From assembly GCA_903905455.1 (NCBI GenBank), contig CAIVGN010000182.1, positions 1-46,724 on the forward strand: a DNA stretch of 46,724 bases, written 5' to 3'. The stretch is from an uncultured Archangium sp. GTDB taxonomy: Bacteria > Myxococcota > Myxococcia > Myxococcales > Myxococcaceae. The translations under genes and the position numbers were made by a program. Position 1 is the stretch's first letter, and every line of letters starts with the position of its first letter. Below the pieces are notes generated by a model that saw only the letters and a list, made by a program, of their open reading frames with translations, searched no databases and was not told the DNA's origin. Shown in pieces: positions 1-7,500 of this stretch.

Positions 1-690
1 CACTTGCGCGCGCAGCTTCTCGGCTTCGGCCTCCGACGAGTCCACCCATGCCTGCAACTCGGCGACGCGGGCGTCTTCCTTCCCGCCCGCAGGCTTCTTC
101 GCCTCCAGCTCCGCGACGCGTGCGCGCAGCTTCTCGGCTTCGACCTCCGACGAGTCGACCCACGCCTGCAGCTCCGCAACGCGGGCGTCTTCCTTGCCAC
201 CCGCCGGCTTCTTCGCCTGCAGCTCGGCCACTTGCGCGCGCAGCTTCTCGGCTTCGGCCTCCGACGAGTCCACCCACGCCTGCAGCTCGGCGACGCGGGC
301 GTCTTCCTTGCCACCCGCAGGCTTCTTCGCCTGCAGCTCGGCCACCTGCGCGCGCAGCTTCTCGGCTTCGGCCTCCGACGAGTCCACCCACGCCTGCAGC
401 TCGGCGACGCGGTCGTCTTCCTTTCCACCCGTCGGCTTCTTCGCCTCCAGCTCCGCGACGCGTGCGCGCAGCTGCTCGGCTTCGGCCTCCGACGAGTCCA
501 CCCACGCCTGCAACTCGGCGACGCGGGCGTCCTCCTTCCCGCCCGTCGGCTTCTTCGCCTGCAGCTCGGCCACTTGCGCGCGCAGCTTTTCGGCTTCGGC
601 CTCCGACGAGTCCACCCACGCCTGCAACTCCGCGACGCGAGCGTCTTCCTTCCCGCCCGTCGGCTTCTTCGCCTCCAGCTCCGCGACCCG
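1..690 (-). repeat. 114-bp in-frame tandem repeat array
   Basis: The motif ctccgacgag (or its close variant) recurs at 31, 145, 259, 373, 487 and 601, a spacing of exactly 114 bases, or 38 codons. Copies differ by scattered substitutions, mostly synonymous or swapping Gln/Glu and Thr/Ala. The exact period and high identity point to recent unequal recombination. The array continues to the window edge, so copy number is a minimum. Confidence 0.9.
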
Positions 691-876
691 GCCGCGCAAG
701 CGTGCAGCCTCCGCCGCGAGCGCATCGTCGCCTGGCTTGTCTGCCTCGAGCGTCGTGACGCGAGCCCGGAGTTCCTCGGACTCGGCGTCCGAAGCGTCGG
801 CCCACGCCTGGAGCTCCGCGGCGCGCCGCTCGGCCGCCTTCAGCAGTTTCTCGAGTTCGTCGACCGAGTGCGCCAC
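1..876 (-). CDS. tandem-repeat coiled-coil protein (3' end outside window)
   Basis: The minus strand is open from a GTG at 876 to the window edge (292 codons visible). An in-frame TAG at 886-888 limits the start to GTG 876 or CTG 885; no clear ribosome binding site is seen. The product is an Ala/Glu/Leu/Lys-rich helix former. After a divergent first unit it consists of exact 38-residue repeats built around RVAELQAWVDSSEAEAEKLR and a KKPTGGKEDA linker. The heptad-like spacing of Leu/Val predicts coiled coils broken at each Pro-Thr-Gly-Gly. No enzymatic motif, signal peptide or membrane segment is seen in the visible part. It lies 86 bases downstream of sohB on the same strand and could be co-transcribed. 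Function unknown; a structural or scaffold role is inference from composition. Confidence 0.75.
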   Translation of the reverse strand, partial: MAHSVDELEKLLKAAERRAAELQAWADASDAESEELRARVTTLEADKPGDDALAAEAARLRGRVAELEAKKPTGGKEDARVAELQAWVDSSEAEAEKLRAQVAELQAKKPTGGKEDARVAELQAWVDSSEAEAEQLRARVAELEAKKPTGGKEDDRVAELQAWVDSSEAEAEKLRAQVAELQAKKPAGGKEDARVAELQAWVDSSEAEAEKLRAQVAELQAKKPAGGKEDARVAELQAWVDSSEVEAEKLRARVAELEAKKPAGGKEDARVAELQAWVDSSEAEAEKLRAQV

Positions 877-962
877 GTCGATCAGCTAACGGGGCCCGGC
901 CCCACATTCCGCGACACGCGCCGCCCGAGAGTCACCCGGGACCTCACGACGACGAATGACCC

Positions 963-1982
963 TCACCGCAGCTGCAGCGTCTGCAGGCGCGACCACACCG
1001 TCACTGCCACGCGCTCGAGCACCTCGGCGCCGGCGCGACCGATGCGGGTTCGCCACCCTTCGTGGGGCTTGAAGTGCACCTGGAAGAGGTTGGCGTCGGC
1101 GACGCGGGAGAGCAGGTATTCGTCGCTCGTCGCGAGCTGATCCACGAGGCCCAACTCGAGCCCGCGACGCGCCAGCCAATACTCGCCGGTGGAAACCCTG
1201 GAGACGTCGAGGGCCGGCCGCTGCGAGTGCACGAAGTCCTTGAACAGGAGGTGCGTCTCCTCGAGTTGCTCGGTGAACTTCTGGCGGCCCTTGTCGGTGA
1301 TCTCCCCGAAGAAGCTCACGGTGCGCTTGAACTCGCCCGACGTCATCTCCTCGAAGTCGACGTCGTGCTTCTTGAGCAGCTTGTGCACGTTGGGTACCTG
1401 GGCGACCACGCCGATGGAGCCGACGATCGCGAACGGGGCGGCGACGATGTGGTCGGCGACGCAGGCCATCATGTAGCCCCCGCTGGCCGCGACGCGGTCG
1501 ACGCACACCGTCAGGCGCACCTTCTTCTCTCGCAGGCGGGCGAGCTGGGCCGCGGCGAGGCCGTAGTGCGGCACCGCGCCACCGGGGCTCTCGAGGCGCA
1601 CCACCACCTCGTCCTCGGGGCGGGCCACGGCGGTGATGGCGCTGATCTCCTCGCGGAGGCTGGTGACACCGGTGGCCATCAGGTCACCGTCGAAGTCGAG
1701 CACGTAGACGTTCTTCCTCGCGGCGTCGGCGGCAGTGTTCACCTTGTGCTGCTTCTTCTTCTCGCGGTGCAGGGCCTTGAGCTGCTTGCGGTCGAGCACC
1801 CCGTGTCGGAGCGCCTCGCCCAGGGCCTCGAAGCGCTTGTTGAGCGGCTTGACGTCGAGCCGGGGAAAGGCGGCGCGGCGACGGCGGGTGAGCGCGACGA
1901 CGACCGCCACGGTGGCGATCGCGGTGAGGAAGATGATGAAGCCCTTCGCAGCGAAGCCGAGCGTTTCCAGGAGAAGGTCCAT
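963..1982 (-). CDS. sohB: SohB-like inner-membrane serine peptidase, S49 family
   Basis: This 339-residue protein matches the SohB branch of the SppA/S49 signal-peptide peptidase family in length (E. coli SohB is about 350) and layout. It has an N-terminal membrane segment (about residues 8-32, GFIIFLTAIATVAVVVAL), a basic linker rich in Lys/Arg, then the peptidase domain. The nucleophile Ser lies in RVAASGGYMMA (about residue 167) and the general-base Lys in SGEFKRT (about residue 219); their spacing is that of SohB. The start at 1982 (MDLLLETLGF) is chosen because it places the membrane anchor at the N-terminus; an upstream extension is unlike the family. The inferred role is cleavage of membrane or signal peptides in the periplasmic face of the inner membrane. 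It is divergent from the gene at 2126. Confidence 0.9.
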   Translation of the reverse strand: MDLLLETLGFAAKGFIIFLTAIATVAVVVALTRRRRAAFPRLDVKPLNKRFEALGEALRHGVLDRKQLKALHREKKKQHKVNTAADAARKNVYVLDFDGDLMATGVTSLREEISAITAVARPEDEVVVRLESPGGAVPHYGLAAAQLARLREKKVRLTVCVDRVAASGGYMMACVADHIVAAPFAIVGSIGVVAQVPNVHKLLKKHDVDFEEMTSGEFKRTVSFFGEITDKGRQKFTEQLEETHLLFKDFVHSQRPALDVSRVSTGEYWLARRGLELGLVDQLATSDEYLLSRVADANLFQVHFKPHEGWRTRIGRAGAEVLERVAVTVWSRLQTLQLR

Positions 1983-2125
1983 GCCTCTGGCTAACACACG
2001 CCCCGCGCATGCCCCGGCGGCGGCTGGCCAAAGAGACAGGCTTCCCCCTTCGTTGCCGGCGCCCCGCAAGGCGATCCACGCGCGCAGCCGATGAACGCCG
2101 TCGCCCGGTGAAGACACTCCACCGC

Positions 2126-2719
2126 ATGCGCCGACTGCTCCTGCTCTCGCTGACCCTCAGCTCGCTGGCCTTCGCGGAAACCACCACCGAGGTGCAGCGA
2201 TTCCGCGACCGCAGCCCCTTCGATCGCACCTTCGGCATCGGCGCGTACGCCACGGGCTGGGCGGGGGCCTACGGAGGCGCGGGCCTCGGAGCCCGGGTGC
2301 GCATCGAGTTGCTCCCCTGGCTGGGCACCGATCTCTTCGGCGAGGCGCTGGTGGTGACCGCGCCCTCGGGCATTCGCCACGATCACCCCATCGGCTTCAA
2401 CCTGTTCTTCCCCATTCGCCTCGGCAACGTGGTGCGGCTGCGCCCGTTGATCGGCATGTGCGTGGTGGCGAGCTTCATCGAGCCCACCGAGCCCCAGGCC
2501 CCGCGGGCGGACGACGTGCTGGTCGGCGCGCACGCGGGAGCGGGGCTGGAGATCGCGCTCCACCACCGGCTCTCCTTCTTCGTGGAGGGCAAGGCCGTGG
2601 TGTGGATGGGACACGATCGCAGCGTGCAGGGCTGGACGGGCGCGGTGGGGAACGAGGTGCAGCCCTTCCTCGTGGGCCAGGCGCAGCTCGGGCTCACCTT
2701 GCACCTGGGCGGTTCGTGA
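2126..2719 (+). CDS. predicted outer-membrane beta-barrel-like protein
   Basis: A 197-residue protein begins with a clear signal peptide (MRRLLLLSLTLSSLAFA, cleavage after AFA). The mature part alternates hydrophobic and polar residues with many Gly and aromatic positions (GIGAYATGWAGAYGGAGLGARV, FFVEGKAVVW), as in small outer-membrane beta barrels. No catalytic motif is seen. ATG 2126 is preferred because it puts the signal peptide at the very N-terminus; GTG 2108 in frame is an alternative. Its TGA overlaps the GTG start of the following cytochrome by two bases, so the two are very likely translated together. The barrel could host or serve the cytochrome, but that is inference from the overlap only. 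Confidence 0.7.
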   Translation: MRRLLLLSLTLSSLAFAETTTEVQRFRDRSPFDRTFGIGAYATGWAGAYGGAGLGARVRIELLPWLGTDLFGEALVVTAPSGIRHDHPIGFNLFFPIRLGNVVRLRPLIGMCVVASFIEPTEPQAPRADDVLVGAHAGAGLEIALHHRLSFFVEGKAVVWMGHDRSVQGWTGAVGNEVQPFLVGQAQLGLTLHLGGS

Positions 2720-3723
2720 GGGGACTGCTGGCGCTGGCGGGCGTGCTCGCCGGCTGCGGCGTCGAGACCGCGACCGGCCCGCGCGCCGAACAGTGCGGGA
2801 CGTGCCACCAGGCGCAGTACGCCCAATGGCAGGGCTCGCGGCATGGCCAGAGCACGAGCTCTCCGGTCTTCACGGCGCTGCTGCCACGGGTCGAGCGGGC
2901 CTGGGGAGCGACGGCGCGCGCGCGGTGCGTGGCCTGCCACCAGCCCGGGCATGGAGGCGACGAGACCATCGGCTGCGTGAGCTGCCACCAGGCCATCGGC
3001 AACCGGGGGGACGCCAACGGCGCGCTGGTGGTGAAGCTGGGCGCGCCCATCGCCTCGCGCCACGAGCCCACCGGCCACGCGCCCCACGAGGTTGCGACGC
3101 GCGGGTTCTTCACCTCGGCGAGCCTCTGCGGCACCTGTCACGAGGTCCGCGGGCCGGGGCACCTCGACGAGCCGACGCTCACCGAGTACCGCGCGACGAC
3201 GCAAGCCACGGACGACAGCTGCCTGGGCTGTCACTTCGACGAGGGCCACCGCTTCGGCGGCCTCGAACCTTCCTGGGGCGCGCCTCCCGAGGAGGCAACG
3301 TCGGCGACCGCGCGAGCCCGGGTGTTGCTCGAGAAGGCGCTGCGACTCGAGGTGGTCCTGGTGAACGGGGCCTGGACGGTGCGCCTGACCAACCGCGGCG
3401 CGGCGCATGGCGTGCCCACCGGCATGACGTCGCTGAGGGACGTGTGGGTCGACGTGAAGGTGGGCGCGCGAGAATTCCCGCGCGTGATGGAGCTGGGGGC
3501 GCGGTTGGAAGACGAGGCCGGCGTGGTGGCGCTGATCACCGACGCCACGCGGGTGACGTCGCGGAGCCTCGCTGCCCAGGCCTCGCGCGAGTGGACGGTG
3601 CCGGCGTCGCCCGGCGAGAAGATCGAAGCGACGCTCCGCGCCCGGGCGGTCCGCGAAGAGGCCCTCGTGGCGCTGGGCCTCGACGGGGCCGAAGTGCCGC
3701 TGCTCGAGGTGCGCGCCCGCTGA
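2716..3723 (+). CDS. five-haem c-type cytochrome lipoprotein
   Basis: The 335-residue product starts at a GTG overlapping the upstream stop (GTGA). It has a short lipoprotein signal, GLLALAGVLAGC, with lipidated Cys about residue 14. Five CxxCH haem-attachment motifs follow at about residues 27-31, 71-75, 87-91, 138-142 and 169-173 (CGTCH, CVACH, CVSCH, CGTCH, CLGCH). Many additional His residues could serve as distal ligands. The C-terminal third has no haem motif and looks like a beta-rich domain. The layout resembles cytochrome c554-type multihaem proteins. It should be anchored in a membrane facing the periplasm (or outer surface) and carry electrons; donor and acceptor are unknown. Neighbouring oxidoreductase genes are absent. 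Confidence 0.88.
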   Translation: MRGLLALAGVLAGCGVETATGPRAEQCGTCHQAQYAQWQGSRHGQSTSSPVFTALLPRVERAWGATARARCVACHQPGHGGDETIGCVSCHQAIGNRGDANGALVVKLGAPIASRHEPTGHAPHEVATRGFFTSASLCGTCHEVRGPGHLDEPTLTEYRATTQATDDSCLGCHFDEGHRFGGLEPSWGAPPEEATSATARARVLLEKALRLEVVLVNGAWTVRLTNRGAAHGVPTGMTSLRDVWVDVKVGAREFPRVMELGARLEDEAGVVALITDATRVTSRSLAAQASREWTVPASPGEKIEATLRARAVREEALVALGLDGAEVPLLEVRAR

Positions 3724-3732
3724 ACTCCGCGC

Positions 3733-5280
3733 CTACCGGTGGCTCCCCAGCACGTGCGTGCTCGAGAAGCCGGTGTCCTCGTCGGTGATCACCACCTGCA
3801 CCAGGCCCCGCGCGTCGATGCTGTACTTCTCGCTCACCAGCGGACCCTGCCCTTCGAGCCGCTTCACGGTGACGCCCTCGAGCGGCTGGCCGCGCAGCGC
3901 CGCGTCGAACGCAAAGTACACGTCGGTCATCGGCGCCATGTCGCCCTGGGGCGTGCCCTTCGCGTCGAAGGCCGCGCACTCGAAGAAGCGGAAGTGGCCC
4001 AGGTTGTGGGCCGCGCGGTAGCGGCGGGTGGTCTCGATCTTCGGCCCCCCGGCGCTGGGCAGCCGGGCCTCGCGCCCGAAGATGGTGTCGTAGGTGGCCG
4101 CGCGCCCGCCCTCGACCTCGCGGAACACACCGAAGTTCCGCGAGAACCGGTCGGAGAGCTCGAAGCGCGTCTCCTGGCTGCCGGCGATGGCCAGGCCGAT
4201 GGCCACGGCCCCGTGGGGGTACGGCGAGCGATGCACCCGCCGCCCAAAGGCCTCGCGCAGCGTGCGCGCCACCACCGGCAGCGAACTCCCGCCACCCACC
4301 ACGTAGACCCCGGCCACGTCGCTCAGGTCTTCGCTCTCGCCGGGCATGCGGCGCACCAGCGGCTGCATCGCCTCGATGGTGCGGTCGACGAGCGGCTGGC
4401 ACGCCTCGGCGTAGTCGGCAGCCGCGATGGTGACCACCGGCGTCGGCGCCTTCGCCCCCAGGCAGCTCTCGAGATCCACGGTCACGCGCTTGGTGTTCGG
4501 CGTGAGCTGCTCCTTGGCGGTGCGGCAGGCGTCGGCGAGGCGGCGCCGGAACCAGGGCGAGAGCGACGGGAGGTCGAGCTTGGCGGCGCTCGCCACCAGC
4601 TTCACCAGCACGTCGTCGAAGTCGTCACCGCCCAGTTCGGCGAGGCCCGCGGTCTGCACCACGTCGTGCTGCACGCCGGTCATCAACACCAGCGAGGCGT
4701 CGAAGGTGCCACCACCGAGATCGTAGACCAGCACGTGCTCGCGCTTGGAGGTCAGGGTGCGCGCGTGGCGGTGGGCGTACTCGAAGCCCGCGGCGCTCGG
4801 CTCGTTGAGCATGGCGCGCACGGTGAACCCCGCGGCGCGGAAGGCCTCGAGGGTGACGAAGCGCTGGGTGCAGAAGGCGTTGGCCGGCGAGGCGAGCACC
4901 GCCTCGAAGCGCGGGGTGTCCTTGAGGGCCGCGGGCAGGTTGCTGCGGGTGCGCAGCGCCAGCTCGAGCGCCTTGAAGAAGCCGGTGAGCAACTCGGTGA
5001 GGCCGACGTCACGCCCGCCCAACGAGATGGTGCCACCGGTGCGCAGCGAGTGACGGGCGAGGAGGCGCTTGAACGAGCGCGACTGGCTCCAGCCGGGGTC
5101 GCTGGCCACGGCGAGCGCGTCGAGGCCGAAGCGGAGTTCACCCTCGCGGGCGGCGACGATGGAGGGGAAGGTGTCGAGGCTCTCGCCGCTCTCGGACTCG
5201 AAGCTGACGAGGGGGAAGTTGCCGCGGTCCGCGTAGGCCACCACGGTGTGCGTCGTGCCGAAGTCGATGCCGAGGCTCAT
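3733..5280 (-). CDS. short Hsp70-family ATPase
   Basis: At 515 residues this is shorter than DnaK (about 640). The actin-like ATPase core is complete: phosphate-1 loop GIDFGTTHTVVAY (residues 4-16), NEPSAAGFEYA (159-169), phosphate-2 DLGGGTFD (187-194) and adenosine loop VYVVGGGSSLP (325-335). Beyond residue about 370 the protein keeps only a short beta-rich region and lacks a recognisable helical lid, so substrate handling must differ from DnaK. The start at 5280 puts the phosphate loop at residue 4, as usual. No DnaJ or GrpE gene is nearby. It ends 9 bases from the convergent cytochrome gene. Similar to YegD-like and other non-canonical Hsp70s; client unknown. Confidence 0.88.
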   Translation of the reverse strand: MSLGIDFGTTHTVVAYADRGNFPLVSFESESGESLDTFPSIVAAREGELRFGLDALAVASDPGWSQSRSFKRLLARHSLRTGGTISLGGRDVGLTELLTGFFKALELALRTRSNLPAALKDTPRFEAVLASPANAFCTQRFVTLEAFRAAGFTVRAMLNEPSAAGFEYAHRHARTLTSKREHVLVYDLGGGTFDASLVLMTGVQHDVVQTAGLAELGGDDFDDVLVKLVASAAKLDLPSLSPWFRRRLADACRTAKEQLTPNTKRVTVDLESCLGAKAPTPVVTIAAADYAEACQPLVDRTIEAMQPLVRRMPGESEDLSDVAGVYVVGGGSSLPVVARTLREAFGRRVHRSPYPHGAVAIGLAIAGSQETRFELSDRFSRNFGVFREVEGGRAATYDTIFGREARLPSAGGPKIETTRRYRAAHNLGHFRFFECAAFDAKGTPQGDMAPMTDVYFAFDAALRGQPLEGVTVKRLEGQGPLVSEKYSIDARGLVQVVITDEDTGFSSTHVLGSHR

Positions 5281-5319
5281 GCCCCGCGTATAGGCGCTGG
5301 GCGCGGGCTTGGGCGAGTG

Positions 5320-5697
5320 TCAATCGTGGAACGTGGAGACGTTCGCGTCGGGCATGCCCTTGAGCCGCTCCAGGGTCCAGTCCGTGGGGCGGGTGGCCTC
5401 GAACTGGGATTCCTCGAGCGAGGCGACGACGAAGGTGACCGCGGTGCGGCGCAAGTAGCGGTGAATGCCGCTGCCGGTGCCGCTCTCGGCGAGCGAGCGC
5501 GCGGTCTCGCCGTTGTGCAGGCGGCCGGCGTCATCGAAGGTGGCGCCGTCTGAGTAGTGCTTCGAGGTCCAGGTCATGGTGCGGTGGTCGACGCGGAACA
5601 TCTCGCACACTGGAGCCCACATTCCCTCGGGCCAGACCATGGCGATGGCGCATTCGACAGTTCGGCGAGCTTCTGAGTCGGTCTCTTCTGCACGCAT
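5320..5697 (-). CDS. small protein of unknown function
   Basis: A 125-residue soluble protein without signal peptide or membrane segment. The start ATG at 5697 has a well-placed ribosome binding site (GAGGTG with 4-5 bases spacing). An upstream in-frame ATG at 5718 is less likely. The composition is ordinary for a globular protein (Trp-, Glu-, Thr-containing) and includes MVWPEGMWAPVCEMFRVDHR and a RRTAVTFVVASLEE strand. It was not matched to a known family. It lies 39 bases upstream of the Hsp70-like gene on the same strand, so they may share a transcript. Confidence 0.6.
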   Translation of the reverse strand: MRAEETDSEARRTVECAIAMVWPEGMWAPVCEMFRVDHRTMTWTSKHYSDGATFDDAGRLHNGETARSLAESGTGSGIHRYLRRTAVTFVVASLEESQFEATRPTDWTLERLKGMPDANVSTFHD

Positions 5698-5785
5698 CAA
5701 GCACCTCGGCGCGCCCAAGACGGGGGCCTCGGAGGGCTATTCACGGCCCTGGCGCAGTCTTCCGCCTCGCGGGTGGAGAGGGTGC

Positions 5786-6544
5786 CTACAGCTTCGCGAG
5801 GGCCGCGGTCGCTTGCGCCACCCAGTCCGCGCCGTCGGCGTCGCCGCGCGCCCGGCCGAGCTCCACGGCCTTCTGGTACGCAGCCTTTGCGGCGTCGGTC
5901 TCGCCGGTCGCCGCCAGGCCCTCGCCGAGGGCGAGGTGATTGAGCGGGTGCGCGGGGGCCCGTTCGACGGCCTTCTGGGCCTGGATCACGCCCTCGTCGG
6001 CGTTGCCCGGACCCACCGGCCACCCCGGCGCGCGCACCAGCAGGAGCGCGAGCACCCGCGCGGCCCCGGCATCGTCGAGCGTCGGCGCCTCGGCGTCAGC
6101 CTTCTTGAGCAGGTCGATGATGCGCGGAAGCCCCGAGAGCGCGGTGAGCGGTTGCTCACGCGCAGCGAGTCCCAGCGCGACGGCCTGCCAGTAGTTGCAC
6201 GGGGCGGTACCCGGCGTGCGTTGCTGGCACTCGGTCCCCGCGGCGACGGCGGCTTCGACCAGCGCCTTGCGGTCTTCCTTCGCGCCGTGTTCCACGAGCC
6301 AGGCCACGCTGCGCACCACGCCCACCGAGCCCTCGGCGCGCGCCGGGTCGGCCACCGCGGCGGTCTGAAAGAGCAGCAGCGCGTGACGGACTTCGGCCAC
6401 GTCGGGGCGCTTGCCGAAGGACGCCTCGGCGTCGGCGAGCGCGGCCTCGGCGGAGGTCCCGGGCGCGACGATGAGCGGCGGAGGCACGCGCGCCGGGGGA
6501 CACGCGGTCAACGCCAGCGCCAGGAGCCACGCCGCGCGCTTCAT
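5786..6544 (-). CDS. TatT-like TPR lipoprotein
   Basis: The 252-residue product has a lipoprotein signal (MKRAAWLLALALTAC, lipidated Cys 15). The rest is Ala/Leu-rich paired helices of TPR type. The stretch YWQAVALGLAAREQPL, the APGWPVGPG turn and the closing LNHLALGEGLAATGETDAA helix pair resemble the TatT component of TRAP-type transport systems. Its ATG overlaps the stop of the upstream PhnD-like gene (ATGA), which indicates translational coupling. A lipoprotein TPR partner coupled to a periplasmic binding protein fits the TatT-TatP pairing known from spirochaetes, but the binding protein here is of a different family and no permease is adjacent. The TatT label is moderate confidence. Confidence 0.7.
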   Translation of the reverse strand: MKRAAWLLALALTACPPARVPPPLIVAPGTSAEAALADAEASFGKRPDVAEVRHALLLFQTAAVADPARAEGSVGVVRSVAWLVEHGAKEDRKALVEAAVAAGTECQQRTPGTAPCNYWQAVALGLAAREQPLTALSGLPRIIDLLKKADAEAPTLDDAGAARVLALLLVRAPGWPVGPGNADEGVIQAQKAVERAPAHPLNHLALGEGLAATGETDAAKAAYQKAVELGRARGDADGADWVAQATAALAKL

Positions 6545-7410
6545 TTCGTGGGGCTCCCGAAGGCCTTCTTCGCCGCCGCGAGCGCCGCCTCATCGAGCGG
6601 GGCAAAGCCGGTGAGCCGCACGCCCTCGAGAGCCGCCTTGCCGCGCTCCACCGAGGGCAGCTTGAGGAACGCGCCCGACGCGGTCTTCCACTCGGCGGCC
6701 GTCAAGCGCTCACCGAGGGTCGCGACGACGGCCACGGGCACCTTCGGGCCGGCGTGGACCACCTCGAGGTCGGCGGCGAAGGGCAGCGTCGAGAGCGCCT
6801 TCGCCTGCTCGGAGTCGAGCACTACCGCGAGCTTCTCCTTGCCGCTGGCGGCCTTGCGCAGCGCCGAGAGCACCTGCCCGCCGCTGGTGACCTTCACCGT
6901 CGCGGGGAGCGGCCCGAAGCCCTGCAGGGCGACCCTGGTCACGAAGTCGGGCGCGTAGCCGGCGGTGGAGAACACCGTGTACCCGTCGAGATCGGCGGCC
7001 TTCTTCACCGCGTCCTTCTTCGCGACCAGCGTCCACTGCTGTGTCGCCTCGAGGCCCTGCTGCACCACCGCGAGGCGGGCGGTGAGCTTGAGCTCGGCTT
7101 CGTGCGAGAGGAAGAACGGCAGCGGCACCAGCGCGAAGACCACGTCAGTCTCGGCGAAGCGCGCGAGGCCGGCCTTCTCGTTGGGGAAGTACTTCGCGTT
7201 CAGCGAGTCCTTCGGCCAGGCCGAGAGTTCACCGATGGCGGTGGCCATCTCGTCCATGCGCGACTGGGCCTCTTCGGTGGTGCCCGGGTAGCCGGGGGCG
7301 CAGAAGACCAGCGCGCGGGGGCCGCTCGGTGCGGGCGGGGCCTTGGGAGGTGCCGCGAGGGACAGGGACGCGGTGAGCGCGACGACGATGGAGCAGAAGA
7401 CGTTCCGCAT
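6541..7410 (-). CDS. PhnD-like periplasmic substrate-binding protein
   Basis: The 289-residue product begins MRNVFCSIVVALTASLSLA, a cleavable signal peptide; ATG 7410 is preferred over 7419 for that reason. The mature part is a two-lobed binding-protein type: ALVFCAPGYPGTTEEAQ opens the first lobe, DVVFALVPLPFFL and WTLVAKKDAVKKAADLDGYTVFS mark the hinge and second lobe, as in PhnD/SsuA-type proteins. The ligand cannot be deduced. No ABC ATPase or permease gene follows; instead the stop overlaps the start of a TPR lipoprotein. It diverges from the RND transporter at 7501. Confidence 0.72.
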   Translation of the reverse strand: MRNVFCSIVVALTASLSLAAPPKAPPAPSGPRALVFCAPGYPGTTEEAQSRMDEMATAIGELSAWPKDSLNAKYFPNEKAGLARFAETDVVFALVPLPFFLSHEAELKLTARLAVVQQGLEATQQWTLVAKKDAVKKAADLDGYTVFSTAGYAPDFVTRVALQGFGPLPATVKVTSGGQVLSALRKAASGKEKLAVVLDSEQAKALSTLPFAADLEVVHAGPKVPVAVVATLGERLTAAEWKTASGAFLKLPSVERGKAALEGVRLTGFAPLDEAALAAAKKAFGSPTK

Positions 7411-7500
7411 GCGGGCCATGGTAACGGAGCCGCGAGAAGCGCGCCGCCCTCGTGTTGCATCGTTGCTTGCGGTGACGGGGCCACCTAAGCCCGTTGCATC

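Noticed and set aside
1-690. Repeat array considered as CRISPR.
   Set aside because: Units are 114 bases without unique spacers, and keep an open reading frame in exact codon register.
4-1140. Plus-strand open frame of 378 codons across the repeat array.
   Set aside because: It is the complement of the coiled-coil repeats and then runs antisense through sohB; the minus-strand reading gives ordered heptad-like repeats.
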